A stretch of DNA of 64,000 nucleotides, taken from assembly GCF_040436345.1 (NCBI RefSeq), contig NC_133221.1, positions 17,729,165 through 17,793,164 on the forward strand, read 5' to 3'. Position numbers and translations under genes: made by a program. The notes under the pieces are model-generated. The model was not told the origin of the DNA, did not search any database, and worked only from the letters and a program-made list of their open reading frames with translations. The stretch's first letter is position 1. Every line of letters starts with the position of its first letter. Below are positions 11,936 through 25,189 of the stretch, piece by piece. This DNA is from Pagrus major. Lineage: Eukaryota > Chordata > Actinopteri > Spariformes > Sparidae.

Positions 11936-13625
11936 TTCTCCTAATAAATGTGTTTTATGGCGTAGTTTTACAATGCTTATGTCGTTTGCTATATTATGTG
12001 CTGTCATGTGTGGTTATAGATGTTTTGTTCGATATTCTTTATGCCCTTTGTGCAAAGCAAATGTTCCTAGGGGCAATAAAGGTTTCTTTCACATATATAG
12101 CCGGCATCACATCCTTTCTTTGATGGCTTCATGTGTTATTATCTGCTGTAATATTTCATAATATATTTATGGGGAGAGGGATATCTGCGTGGAATTCTTG
12201 TGGCAGGAAAGTTGGTCACGTACAACGCAGTCCAATAAAATGTATTTTTCTAATACGCACGCTCTATGGGCTACACGACATGGAAGATCCAGGTATTTTC
12301 ATACCTGGGAGGTCCAGCTGTTTTGCCGTCAAAACGCCACTGAGCAGCTTTCATAGGAATGAACAGGGCTTTGCCTCCAACGCTGTGTCCAGATTCACCC
12401 TTCATTCTCCCACAAAATGTGCATTGTTCTAATAGTTAGCAAAGTAAAGATCCTGTTCATACAGCAGTGCTTGGTGTCACTTCTTTTCTCTTTTCTGTTT
12501 GACATCCCAGTGTGATCCATCAGTATCTGTGAGGGCCAGTGGATCAGATCAGTCTTGAGCAGCCTTCATTAATTTCTAACTTGGCACTGAGAATCGCAGG
12601 TCTGTCATTCACCTTATTCATCTATGTCCTCTGCAGCTATCAGAATGACAAATCACACATAGATAATACTCGTATCCCTCTATGAAAAGTGGTCCTGGCT
12701 ATCACACTGTGACCATATGTAGAGCTTTCTATGATATGATGGATAAACTCACCACTCCACGCTTAATGCTTTGAAATTTCATAAACAGATGATGTCATGG
12801 ACAATCTGTCTTTTAGAGTGAACGCAGAGGAAACAAGAAACATATTCATAGCGTCTGCAGCGCGCCGGTTGTTTACAGAGCACTTGTGGTTCAAAGACAA
12901 CAAACTTGATCCGAACCACAATATCGTATCCTGCCAAAGTGCCTCATTAATAGGCCAAGTGTCTTTTCTTTCCCACATTGATGACATTTAGTTACTTCAT
13001 AAAATGGAGTTTAGCATCATGCAAAACATTTGATTAACTTGTAAAAATTGATGTATGACATAAAATCCACCCACCAGTACACATTTACTTTAAAATATAT
13101 TTAAAACACAACAATGTAAAAAGAAAGTGTGGAAATGAATCAGTTAATTGAGTTAATTTTAAAGCCACTACAAAGGAACTTTCTCCCTTTTATTTATTGA
13201 TTCTGGCGGCCCCTGTGGTAAAAAGTGGAAGTGTTTTCACTCGTGTTGTAAAGATCTTGATCTGACTAGCGTGTTTTCAGTTTGAAGGTAATGTTTTAAT
13301 CACAGCTGTTTGTAGGAGGCATGGCAATTGGTAATGTATCTGTTTGTAGATATGTAGGATTAATAACTGTAGCCTAAACTTTGATTTTAGTGTCGTAGCA
13401 CCAGACTACAGAGACTCTATGTCACTAATTAAATATTTATTGACAAAATGTTTCAAGAATTCATTTGAAACTTTGTAAAATAACATAAAAACAGCAAGAC
13501 ACACATTTAAACCACATTGGTGACAGTGTGTGTGTATATGTTTGCATATGAAAATTACAATAATAATGTAAAAAAATCCCATGACGTGCCAGGACTTGCC
13601 CTTAGGCACACTGGCGTGTCCATGC

Positions 13626-13678
13626 ACGCCACTTGGCAACCACTCAAGACGCCTCATTAAGTGGTTGCCAAATGGCGT
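13626..13678. repeat. Stem-loop, 19-bp stem
   Basis: ACGCCACTTGGCAACCACT at 13626-13644 pairs with AGTGGTTGCCAAATGGCGT at 13660-13678. There is one mismatch in 19 pairs and the loop is 15 bases. It could be a transposon end pair or a structured transcript; nothing else decides. Confidence 0.65.
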
Positions 13679-15525
13679 GTCCGGGCGGCATATTTGATAC
13701 CAGTTAAACTAGTTTTTTTATCCACCTCAAAGCTCCTTGTGGTGCATTGAATGGAGAGATATGTAGGTCAAATGTAAAAATAAAATCATAAATACAAAAC
13801 ACAAATGAACACTTGGCTACTACTTAGCTGATCCTTAAGAGAGCACTGCACTCTTATAACATCGTCGACTCACGATGGTCAGTTTAAAAAAAGGATCTTT
13901 TTTATTCCATAAATTCTACTTATCAAAACCTGATTCCTACGTTAACTGCAGTGCAACTCAACTGCTGGCAGTTTGGTTGGAGATTCATGTGTCTTGTGCT
14001 ACAAGCAGCTAATGCCGCCTCGAGCCCTTGAGCCGCTAGCCTCAAGCAGAGATAAGGAGTGGGCTACAGAGGCCTGATAACCTGGCTTCTTTCCACAACT
14101 CCAGATTTTTTTTATCACTTTCAAACTTCAGTCTCAACAGACACTGAATGGGATTTTGTTTTTTTTTGCTCAAAGCATTGAAAATTTGATTGAAAGGCAG
14201 CGTCACACCAAACTGAACAGTTCTCAGGGGCAGTACCAAAAAAAATGTCCTTTTGTATATTACAGCAGGAAAACTGCCTCTGGAAAGAGATGTTCCCATT
14301 GATTTATTTTCAAATGTACCTTTTTCAGTTCCTTGAACACCAAATAAAAAATTCCTTTCACTTACATTGCATGAAAAGAAGGATAGATTGATAGGATACT
14401 TAAAATTTGTTCAAATAAAAGTATGTTACAACGTGTGATTTAGGTGACAAACCCTGCAAATAAAGAAGTGCTCATTTGCGGTATAGATACAGTTACTTAA
14501 ATAACATGTTTACTTCTGTGGCTCTGTATTAAAGCATTAACTTCATCATCAAAACTGAAGAGGAATGTGTTTTTTTTAGCAGTCAGTGACAGGTTTGTAA
14601 AAGTGATTCATGCTCGTAGCATCTCATGGAAAAGAGCTCTGAGGATAATAACAGTAATAGGGCCTCTGATAGAAATAAAATTACTCTTTATGGGCAAAAT
14701 AATCATCCCATAGTATCTTTTCCTGATTATTATGTATTCACATAAGTGGAATCCCAAATTCCTCATCTCTCTCTGTTATTCGTGGGTTGGCTGACAGTTA
14801 ATGATTCCTTCAGATGTTTCTGAGCTTTTCAGTGCCAGTTTTTGTCAGGCCAGGTGTTGTTCTGCGCTACGTGTACTTCTTCACCTCAGGCATGACCTAA
14901 TTCAGGCTGTCCTGCAGGAAGACAAATGGCTCTGTCGGACTTTTTGTTCCTCTGAGTGAACATCCAGTTAAACCATTTCTTTGTGTTGAGGTTCATGGTA
15001 GCCATGTTTGCGGTGTCTGACAGACTGAAGAGAAGAAGCCAAAAGTGAACTTGATTGAGTGACTGTTTTTGGATTCAGCTCCGTCTGTTCCAGGACTGCC
15101 TCCATCTTTCTCTTCCCCAGGCATATGAGGGCCCCTGATTGACCACATGGCTGATTCATATTACCTAAAAATCAAGATGTTTTAGTATTGTCAACACCTT
15201 TGCTTGAATTAAGAAAAACCCTGAGAGGAGTCATTGAAAGGTCTTTTAAGAAGAGATTCAGCTCCCAGAGGAAAACAGCTGTCATTTTTATTTCTGGCAC
15301 AATACTAGGAGCTGGAAATAAGCCTCAACATGTGGGAGAATGTCCAGCCAGAAATCTCAAAGGAAAAGGTTGTCACAGATTGAGACATTTAAAGGTCCCA
15401 ACATTCCTTTTAAACTTTAGTGCTGCTCTGCGACCTAGCATGAAGAGATGTTCTAACTCATGATAGACAACAGTAATAAAATGTGGGTTGATGTGCTCCC
15501 AGTGTGTCCTTTTCTACAAAGGATG

Positions 15526-15810
15526 TTAAAGGTGCACTATGTAGTTTAGTATGCCTGGACAAACTAAAACAAACTTTCTTTGTCTTCATGGCTGAATAAA
15601 CTGAATAAACAAACTGACCTTAAAGGACAACACAATTTCATACTGTTTACATATAGTTTACATTTGGCGGACCCTGCCATCTTTCTAACTTCAAACAGTG
15701 TTCTGGGGTGTCAGTGTCCTTATTTTCCTCTGAGAACAGCTTGTTTATTCAGTGGATATGTAAAAAACAAATATTTTTACCTCATTAATATTGTAACAGT
15801 TCCCCTTTAA
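15526..15810. mobile_element. TTAA-flanked MITE, 285 bp
   Basis: The element begins TTAAAGGTGCACTATGTAG and ends TTCCCCTTTAA. It has TTAA at both ends, the target duplication of piggyBac-type transposons. It contains no coding capacity. The beginning resembles the start of the elements at 18711 and 27617, but the right end differs. Confidence 0.55.
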
Positions 15811-16775
15811 AACTCAAACTAAATATGAACAAACCATCTGTTTCCATTTCATTGTCCAGCCTTTGTTTTCGCTCCTTCCCTCTCTTCTCGCTCATCGGCT
15901 GTCATGTGAAGCTGTTAAACAGACAAAGTGGATTGTGGATTAATTCTGCTGCTCTACCTCTTTGTGATAAAACGTCCTCTAAGACCAGAGGAGCCAGGAT
16001 AATCATGTTAGAGTGATTCTCAGGGAGCTTACAGCCCCACCTCCGCAGCGGCAGGACAGAATGGTTTGGACTGAGGAGGGAGACATTTGATGTGAACCTG
16101 GCGGCACCACTGGAGGAAAAAGCGCCAGCCTTACTGACATCATGGGACAATTCGGTCTCTGCTGGCCAGGGATCAATGGCTTTGGGCTTGACGGACAGAC
16201 AGTGCCCCATGGGTATATTAGGTGTGTCTGTGCTGCTGGGGGCAACTGAATGGGAATATAATTCTTGTAAATGTCAATGAACTGCTGTTTCCTTGTTCTT
16301 TGCAGCTGTTTGGGAAAAAGTAAGAGGAAGCTGCAATTTACTTGTCAAAATAAATTTGGGTACATCGGCACAAATTGCCTGTTAGTCTGTGCGTGTGTTC
16401 AAAGTTTGTGCACACGTGTGTGTTTGCCGTGTGTGAGACAGAGCCTTGACATTAACACTGACAGACAGCCATTTTTTTTTCTTCACAGTAACCTTCACTG
16501 CTCCCCGTGTACACCAAGGGTGTGACCTGCTGTTGGCCCAGCTGACTCAGCCAGACGGCATTCCTGGATGGGTTGAAGTGCACCGGCCCTTGTCCACCAC
16601 CAGCAACAAGACAAGAGGAAAGAGAGTGCAACACAGTGCAGAGCTTAGAATAAAAAACATGGGCGGTGTGTATCAATGACTTACACCAGGCCATAAATCA
16701 TTACAATAATGGGAGGTGTCACACTGATACACACACTCACACACACATGCATGCACACATTAACCTCAAAACAAG

Positions 16776-16806
<31 letters not shown>

Positions 16807-17239
16807 GCACATGCAGATAAAGCCAGTCCACACCTCTTTCTCTTTCTCACACACTTTATAGGTATGTATAACACCCTCCCTTTGCTGCTGGCTGTGCACG
16901 CTCCACCCTCAGCCCTATGAGGACGGGCTGGTTGACCCAGGAGGAGGGGATAGTGGGGGGGAGGTAGGAGCAGACGGGAGCTCAGATTCATTTCTGCTGG
17001 TGCTGCTGGAGGCACAGCACATTGCAAGAGGCATAACATGACGCACAAGGAGCCGGGACGCACACACACACACACATGACTATCAAATGGATTACTCTGA
17101 CACACATGTGAAGTCCAACAAAGCGAGGACAATACAGTGAGCAGGCACACAAAGGACTTGTACAGAACTTCTCTGGCACACTGACAGTTAAAGGAAAATT
17201 AAGTGGCATTTCTTGTGCGTCCTGCTTGATTCATTCAGC

Positions 17240-17350
17240 AGTCAGCTGATTTTACTCAGAGCGGAGGGACTCGAGTTGACAGCAGTGAGGATGTGAATGT
17301 TTTGGGGAAAATTCTGACAGCTTCTCTGCAACCACTGAAGGGGATCACAA
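17240..17350 (+). other. Candidate 5' non-coding exon of avpr2
   Basis: A stretch ends CACAA before a strong donor, GTAAGTGG, at 17351. There is no long frame through it. The next plausible exon (18355-18432) begins after a good acceptor. The avpr2 start codon lies only two bases after an acceptor at 26942-26943, so at least one upstream exon must exist. The start of this exon cannot be fixed and no TATA box is visible. This is inference from splice signals only. Confidence 0.25.
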
Positions 17351-18354
17351 GTAAGTGGCTTTTATTTACTCTGTGGTGAATGTTTGATTTTTTGCTGAAA
17401 GGCTTAGACAAGTGATATTGCTACTGAAATTCTAATTATAACCCTCCAATAATTCTCCTCATTAGTTCATTAAAAAAATTAAAAACTTAAACTCTCAAAC
17501 GCAAACACTTTGATTGCGTGTGAATGGTTTTGTTTACTGACCATCTTGGTCATCTCTCTGTATATTTGCAGTATCTCAGGTCCGCACGAGACACGCAACT
17601 TAAGCTCGGTGTATAGTGTTTTACTATTCATGTTAACTGTTATCTTTCATTAATGTTTTATTTTTCTTAGAGTTTGTCCATGTTGTTATCATTAAATTTA
17701 CTCAAGTTTTACTTGAAAAAGAAAAACCTTATAATTAAAGAAAATCTGTGTCATTTGATAATCAATGATTTTGAGTAAGAAGAAAACAAATCTTTTTAGT
17801 AACAGATCCACAACAGAACACCTGTTTTTGAAGTGCGCCTATGGCTGAAGTGAATGAATGTATTGATTGAAATGTGCCTCATACTTTATTAAACAATTAC
17901 TGGCATGAAAAAAAGCTTATATAACATGATAAGATGACAATGAATGGTTTTTATGTGATTAATAATATACATGATTTTTCCATACAAATTCGCTGAATGT
18001 TGTCGTCTGTTTATTTAAAATTAATAAAGATCACATTCAGTTGATTTGTCAAACAAATAGACACGTTATTCACAAAGCTTTCGATGAAGAATTGATACTT
18101 TGAGTATGTATTTATCATGTCTGTCAGTCCTGATATTAACATTTATAATAGATGTTAACATACACAGAATGTCAGGTATTCTTGATTGTAAATGTTTGAT
18201 ATCAGATCCGAGCTGAAAAAGCATGTGCTCCTCAAAGTTTTTCAGGGGAATTAAAAAAGCTCCAGGGAACTGTCAGCTTGTTAATGTGATCTGCTCTAGC
18301 ATGCAATGTTAATGGACTGTAATGGTGACGGCTCTTAATGCTTTTGTCCCACAG

Positions 18355-18432
18355 TCACCGAGACGGGGGCAAAATACACCAAGAGAGAGAAAAGGACACG
18401 CGTGAGAAAGCTTACCATGCACTGACAACAAG
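18355..18432 (+). other. Candidate 5' non-coding internal exon
   Basis: A 78-base segment is bounded by a pyrimidine-rich acceptor (CTTTTGTCCCACAG, ending 18354) and a donor (AAG then GTGAGA, from 18433). It contains one ATG followed at once by a stop (ATG CAC TGA), so if transcribed it would carry a two-codon upstream frame. It lies 8.5 kb before the avpr2 start codon on the same strand. The link to avpr2 is inferred. Confidence 0.3.
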
Positions 18433-18710
18433 GTGAGAGGCGACAAAAGGCTTATACGGTCACCTTGGGGTGCTCTTCTTCTTTTATGTGCGTGTGTGTA
18501 TTTGTGTGTCTTGTTTCCATCTGTATGTGTGTATGTGTGTGTGTGTTTGTGTGTGTGTGTGTCCTGCCCGTATTTTAAAAGGCAAATCAAAAAGATGATT
18601 AAAAAAGAAAGGTGAGGCTGCCTGTTTATGGTATACACAAATCTGCTTTTAAGTTAGTTGATTTATTGCTTTGACATTCAAACGATTTTTATGACGGAAC
18701 AACTAATTAC

Positions 18711-19028
18711 TTAAAGGTCCGGTGTGTAGGATTTCGAGGCATTTAGGGTCAGAGATGAAGTGTAACATTCATAATTATGTTTTCATTCATGAATAAACAC
18801 CTGGAACTAAGAATATCTGTGTTTTTTGTTACCTTAGAGAGAGCCTTTTTTGTATTGACGAAGGTGACGGGCTCCGCCATATTTGTACAGTATCCCAGAA
18901 TGGACAAACCAAACTCCTGATCTAGAGAGGGCCTTGTCACGTCTCAAGCATTTTTAGCGGCTGCTATTGGGGCTGGTGAGGCGAGGCCTATCGCTAGATG
19001 CCACTAAATCCAGCACACTGGACCTTGA
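18711..19028. mobile_element. piggyBac-type MITE, copy A
   Basis: The left end is TTAAAGGTCCGGTGTGTAGG. The right end, read inverted, is TTCAAGGTCCAGTGTGCTGG, giving near-matching terminal inverted repeats of about 24 bases. The flank is TTAA on the left and the decayed form TTGA on the right. A second copy with the same internal word order (ATTATGTTTTCAT, TTGTTACCTTAGA, GAGCC) is at 27617-28039. Confidence 0.75.
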
Positions 19029-21610
19029 ATAATGTAAAAATGAAAATGAAAAGTTTCTCTTTAAAGAGAAGTTCTGATGACAGCAAAATCACAAACTTTA
19101 ATTCTCAATGAAAAGCCTGTATCTCTACCATCACACAGTCAGTTTCCACTGGTGTAATCGCAATTAAAGTAGCTTGTTAGTTCAATAGACAAATCACAGT
19201 TTGTTGAATTATTTTTTTGGATCTGAGCAAGCTGTTTTAACCAAAGCGCTTCAGGGTTTGTTTTTTTCCATTAATCATGCACTTTTCTCCCTTTTTGTAT
19301 GTGTGTTTTTGGCACAATCTAAAATATCCACAAAATGACTTCCTTGATTGCAGTCCCCATCAGGAAAAATCATCACCATTACTGTTATTTTCACAGTCAA
19401 TTTACTCTGGTCTCCAACTGCTTTTTTTTAAAAATGAAATCATGTGGCACAGACCTGATCAGATAAACTATATCCTACAGGCCTGTTTTAGCTGACGTGG
19501 TCACACTGTGACCCACTTTCCACCCTTCAGGGGCAATACTGAATTTTCTATCTGCTGTGTCACATGAAAAAGGTCCCTGTTTTGTTTAGGGCACAAGCCT
19601 GCTGGCAGTACACTGGTTAATGATACATAACAAGAAAAACAGTCAGTGGTCTTATGAACAGGCTTTATCAGTGCTGATAAGGGGACTTGGACCTTCTTCA
19701 GCACCAGTAAGATCTGTCCACTGACCGTATTATGGAAATAAACTCACAGTGATGTTTGTGAATACAGAGCTCAAGGAGCAGTGCCGAACACATACAACTG
19801 AAATGTGGGCGCATAATGACTGTATCAGTGTGTTCAATGAGGTGTGGTCCCACATGATTAACATTTAATGGGTTTTTTGTGCAAGAGAAAGTGTTTACTT
19901 GTATTGCTCATATGGGCTGCAGTGGAGAGCCTGAGTGGCATCAAAGAGAGGAACACAGAGCTGCGAATATGATTTTTAATAAGCACTGCAGGTGCCTCTT
20001 GAAATCGAAAATATATGCAGAGTGTCCATCTGTCATTGAGGCAAGGTATTCAGATGGGGAATTCATGCTGCATGTGAGAGTGTCAATGGGGATCTAATTT
20101 ATGGGGAATTTTTTCTGCATTCTGGAGTACCTTTGGGGATCCAATTTACTGATATGTGAGGCTTAAAGACCAAAGCGTGGTCATGCCTTCTTTATCATGC
20201 AGATGAAGTGCTGCACAGCCCAGAGTGTGGCAGTACATGACTCATCCGGGACTTTATTGCGAAAGAATCTATTGATCCATATGCAAATAAAGTCTCTCGC
20301 CCTTCTGAGAAAAGTAGCAGAATACCAAAGCTCATGTCACGTGGTGTGATCTAATGTTTGATTCATATGTTTATTTCCAGTCGGATTAGATGCAAATTGG
20401 GCTGTTTCCTGCTGCCAGGTCTGTTAATGAGGATGATATTTCAAATCAAACATAAATGATAACCATATCAGAAACCTTCTCCTTTGTAGTTTTGATTCTT
20501 GATGGCAGGAGAGGGTGGATTGGTTAGGACAGGTGAGACAGAGAGGGTGGATGAATGAAAAACAAATAGAGAAACAACAGGTGAGGGGGAAAAATAAAAA
20601 ATAAAGTAGAGAAGGAAATTAGCAACAGGTTGTTTGAGCGCACACCGGGCTGCTAATGAGGATACATCAGTCCTAATTAACCAGATTGGGTCAAATCTGG
20701 TCAAAGGGAACTAATCAGGGGACTGACAAGCACACACAACACAGGCGGGGAAGTGATGGATCTTTCATTATGTCTGGAGTATTGCACCTCGCGCCTGAGC
20801 ACCTGCTTGTCTGCCATTACCGTTTCACGTTAGCTACTCATTAGCTTTAGATCTGCCAGGCAGGTTCATCCACGCTGTCAGTGTCTTTAAATGCAAATAA
20901 GGCGCTCAAATGCACGAAGGTGAGAGAAATGTGTTTCCATGCCACGCAAGCGATGGCAAGACAGAACTGAAGACAAGCAATATTTTGATATCAAGACACA
21001 GTAAACTTATTTTTTATTTTTTTAAATTTCTTGCAAAGTAGTTTCTTATGAAACCATGAATCAAACCCGAACATAAAGGACAATAACAGTGTAAACAGCT
21101 AAATTTGAATGTATTTTGTCTTCCATTCCAGACATCCATTGAATTCCATTCATTTCAACACTATATATAAGTCTGTCAGTTAGCCTTAGAAACTTGATTA
21201 AGTTATGTAAGCCTTCACAGTGTAGATCAGGTTTGGATGGATTGTTGTTACATTATTCAGGTCATCATTAGGTTACATTTTTGTGAGGTGCAGACTTCAA
21301 TCAATCCGTGCTCTACATTACCACGCAGCAATAATGCAGCATAGTCAAATATTAATGCAAATTTGATTTTTACCTTGGGCAGATTATGCTGAATACGTTT
21401 CAAGTCTGCTGATTCAGTTCCATGTGATACAGAAAATAATGACAACAATGGCAGTTTGAGACTGTAAATAAAGGCCAAAAATGATCATCCAATCGCCAGA
21501 ACAAACGTTAGATCGGTACCTTTCAGCAAAACCAAAGACAAGTTCAAAATTGTTCTTTTTACTTTGTGACTTTACTTATGTTGAGGTTCAATTTCTCTCT
21601 TGTCACAACG

Positions 21611-21750
21611 CTGTGCTGGTGCTCTGCTTAGGTTTAGGCACAAAAACCACTTGGTTAGGTTTAGGAAAAGGTCATGGTTTGGCTTAAAATACATGTTTTG
21701 GTCACCACAACAAATGCCTGGAGACTTCCCAATGAAAATGGCCGGTTTTG
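21611..21750 (+). repeat. Dispersed repeat, GGTTTAGG family
   Basis: The segment carries GGTTTAGGCACAAAAACCAC, then GGAAAAGGTCATGGTTTGGC, then an ACATGTTTTGGT word and GCCTGGAGAC. The same order occurs at 31690-31880 in avpr2 intron 4, and its last part is multiplied in the minisatellite at 2821-3099. The family name is not known to me. Confidence 0.65.
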
Positions 21751-21844
21751 GGTTAGGATTAGGGTTATGCTACTGAACAGAAAAAAAGAAGAAGAAAATA
21801 AAACAGTTTTGGAGGATGAGTTAAGGACCCTTACAGTTTGATGA

Positions 21845-22290
21845 ATGAAGCTGCTCTGTAGTCTGGTGGTACATCAGCGGATACTTCTGTATCTTTTGCC
21901 AGATGGCACCAGGGTGATAAGGCTGTGTCTGGGGCAGTTGTTGTCTTTTAGTAACCTTTGGGCTCTGTGCAGGCATCTCACTTCACCGACATCACTAATG
22001 CTCGGCAGATGGGCACCAATGATGTTCTTTTAATCACCCGCTGTAGAGTCTTCCTGTCCTGGGCTGTGCACAGACAATGCCGGTTTGTGATGTTTCCAGC
22101 CAGGATGCTTTCTATCACTCCTCTGAAAAAGATGCCAAGAATTTTAAGAATCTTAAGTTTCCTTAAGAAGTACAAACTTTTTGTGCCTTTTTGATGTGCG
22201 ATGAGGACCATGATAGGTTCTCTGTGGTGTTGGTTCCCAGGAACCTAAATCTGTTCACCTGCTCCACCTCAGCTCCACTAACATACAAAT
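21845..22290 (-). mobile_element. LINE reverse-transcriptase C-terminal fragment
   Basis: The minus-strand translation (about 22211 to 21978) runs LYFLRKLK, then VIESILAGNIT, then AQDRKTLQRVI. This follows the C-terminal part of reverse-transcriptase ORFs of L2/CR1-like teleost LINEs (LYFLRRLK, TIESILTNCIT, ASDRKALQRVV). The homology continues in other frames to both sides, to about 21845 and 22290, so it is frameshifted and dead. No 5' part, endonuclease domain or intact 3' tail is present. Confidence 0.75.
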
Positions 22291-24539
22291 ATACAAAGAA
22301 AAACTTTACATAATGAATAGCGTGCTAACATTTGCACACTGGGATTGTCCTTTAAGTTTTTGTTGCCTTAACTAAAGTTTTTGTCCAATAATGTTTCAGT
22401 TGCCTGAAATCAGCTGCAATCCTTCCAGAAAGGGAATCTCATCATTATACTGTATGTACGTATGTCACATCAGATTTATGACCAACATACCCCCTAAGCT
22501 TGGCTTACTTTGACTGTTTGTCATTTTGACAAAATAACACTGAAGTGATTATAATCTCATCTGAAAAATGTATCTCGTGGTACATAACATACTTAAGGAT
22601 GGTTTAACAGGACTTTGACACAGACAGATAGTGTTTGGATCCACAACATAGCTAGAACATGACGTAGTTTGTCAAACGAAATGACCGAAACATGTGTGAA
22701 CAGCCAGAAAAGAGCACTGAGATGTTGAGAGATGTGAACGGTTGGGAGCTATAATGTTTTCTTGCACACTTTAACTACCTGTTTCAGTCCTCCCTGAGGC
22801 ACTGTAGATCTGGGATAGCGATAGAGGATGGGGAGGACATGAAAATGGATGGTTGCAAGACGGTTTGCATCTAGAGAGGAAGGCAAGACAAAAATCGACT
22901 CCGTCATTAATCATGGTGAAAGCTTTAAAGTAAAGGGGGGAAGCACTGTACTCCACTAACTACTAAAAGCAGTGTCCACAGTCCATCCAGCACAGAGAGA
23001 TGGAACAATTTGTGCCTAACATTAAGTCGATCAGACAGACGGGAATGCCGTGCTGCGCTTGTGTTATTAAAGAGAGAGCGAATCAGAATACATTTCCAGA
23101 GACAGGGTATGTAAAGGAATATGTTAAGCTGCATCCAGCACAATTCTGCAGACAATATTTACCTTCTCAATGTGAAGGAATTTCCTCTGAGGAAACTTTG
23201 TTGCCAGAGGTTTTGAGCTATGCGTGGGTCTCCTGAAGTTGAGCAATTTTAAGACAATCCATCTTGATTTCTTGGATGGACAAGTCATGCAAATGAGACA
23301 TAAGAAAATACTTTAAGTCCTTCAGGAGTTCAGGAAAACAGGGGCTAATTCAGAATCCATCAGAGCAGAGATGGAGCAATCCTCTCTGAATCTGTTTATG
23401 TGGAAATGCCTCACACACTTTCCCATACGTGATCAGCCGATGACACCATTACAGACAATTCTTCCTACCAGATATTAATCCTCTTATTTCATTTTATTTA
23501 ACACAATTTGGAGCCTTTCATTTGGCATTGTTGTAATACCATGGGTTCATTTCTCAGGCCACACTGGTATTATATCACCTCCCTAAGTCATTACACCTTA
23601 TCTTCACAGAGGGATAAAAAAGGGTCAGAAATTAGTCACATGGGCAAATATACATAATGAGATTATATGTGGGTAAAAAGGAGCGCAGCAGCACAAAGAA
23701 TCCTCTCATGAATTATGCTGTAATTACAGAGAGGGGCACAAGGCTCCTCAGGTCTGCACAAAGAGAGGCCAGGAGATTCCTTGATGGAAAAAGGCCTCGT
23801 TGTCTAAACCTCAAATTAAAACCTGAAACGGGAAAAATAATAAACAGATAATAAGAAAGAATATTACTAATTTTGATCCAGAAGACCTTTAGGCAGGAAC
23901 AATTTGAGCAGAACCAATTCAACAGAGGAACCTAACGAAGGTTGCGCTTGGTTTTGCCATTTATGGCAGTGCTGTGGCTGACTGGTGTGGCCGCAGGGAT
24001 TCACACAAACCAAAGAGTCGTTGTCCAACTTAAGAGGAACGGTTCCACTCAGATTCCCTTCCTGTCACCCGCGGCTCTACCTTCACGCTGGGTGGAGTGG
24101 TCCAGCTGGCCCGGCCTGTCATGCATTCATCTGAATACATTCCTTTGGCAAAGCCAGCATGTAACACTTGACAATATGTTCAGCTGTGTTATCGCACGCA
24201 CCCAGCAGTGAGAACGCTATATTATGAGCAAATTGGCCATTAAGTCTCAGCGGAGGAGTGAGAACAACCTTGTAATGTCTTGTTAGTCACACTCAATTGC
24301 ACAATAACATGACTTCAGCTTCAACTTTACTGTCCCCCTTGCAGCCAGGTAAAACATAGAAGTGACATTGGCAGGCAGACTCAGGTGCAAAAAACATCAT
24401 AAAACACATGAATTCACTTTAAGTGACAACCAGAAACTTAAAGTTTCTGTATGTTAGCCCATCATGTATGGGAAAAGTAATCGTCAGCTGGGTCATTGTG
24501 AGCTTTAAAAGGTATAATATGCAGTGTTTCTGCCTTAAA

Positions 24540-24670
24540 ATCAATGCTCATTTTGACGGCTGTTTAAGATTTAGTTTTAGTCTTTCGACAGAAATGCGCT
24601 TCAGTTTAAGCCACATTTTATTCAGTTTCATCCTTCATAGTCTTAGTCAAGTTTTAGTCAACAAAAAGCC
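24540..24670 (+). repeat. TTTAGTTTTAGTC-type dispersed repeat
   Basis: A T-rich stretch with repeated TTTAGTTTTAGTC, TCAGTTTCATC and CAAGTTTTAGTCAAC words, typical of a common fish interspersed repeat. A related A-rich, opposite-orientation stretch lies in an arhgap4 intron at about 54020-54130. Confidence 0.4.
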
Positions 24671-25189
24671 AAACATTTGAGCCACCTCTTTGTCAAAAGT
24701 AGGTAGTACCGTCAAATACGAACATAAAAATCCAAAACTGATGAAACAATTAGTCGATTAATCTTTCAAATAAACTGCTCTGTGATCTTAGACACAGCAC
24801 TTTGTCTAGATATTAACTGCAATGCCATGTTCAGAGCCGCCATTATGTTTTTTCTGGTTAAAGACAAGTGAAAACAGTTCGAGCATAGTTGCAAGCTGCA
24901 TGTCCAAATATATAAATGAACAAACTCGCGGGCTATAAACGGAAACGTTACAGGAGCATCATGTGACGCCCATTTAGACACATTTAGCTCATACGTTTCA
25001 CCCGAACAACAGGACAGTATATGATAAAGCAATCAAAGCAAGCAGAAATGTCATTTGTAAAGCTGATCTAGCGAACTGATGTTAACACATTGACCCAGCT
25101 AATGTTAGCCTGGAAGCCAGACATTAGCTAACACATTGGAAGTTAGTTAACATTAGGACTTACAGTTAAGTTAGCTAACGTTAACTCAC

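Larger units (their letters stand above)
10200..15520. other. Gene-free stretch
   Basis: No exon is supported. Notable content is a fragment of the fold-back family at about 11865-11935 and the hairpin at 13626-13678. The remaining sequence is AT-rich and unremarkable to the eye. Confidence 0.5.
20281..23294 (+). promoter_or_regulatory. Group of five POU octamer motifs
   Basis: The perfect octamer ATGCAAAT occurs on the plus strand at 20281, 20390, 20891, 21355 and 23287. Elsewhere in the window I found it only near 2642 (plus) and 9554 (minus). Octamers bind POU-domain factors. The group lies 3.6-6.7 kb before the avpr2 start codon in non-coding DNA. A regulatory role is inferred; AT-rich DNA makes chance matches more likely. 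Confidence 0.3.

Noticed and set aside
23942-24211. Frame of 89 codons beginning with a hydrophobic, signal-peptide-like stretch
   Set aside because: It starts at TTG, not ATG. It has no recognisable domain, no supporting splice sites and no homologue I can name. One hydrophobic run is not enough for a gene.
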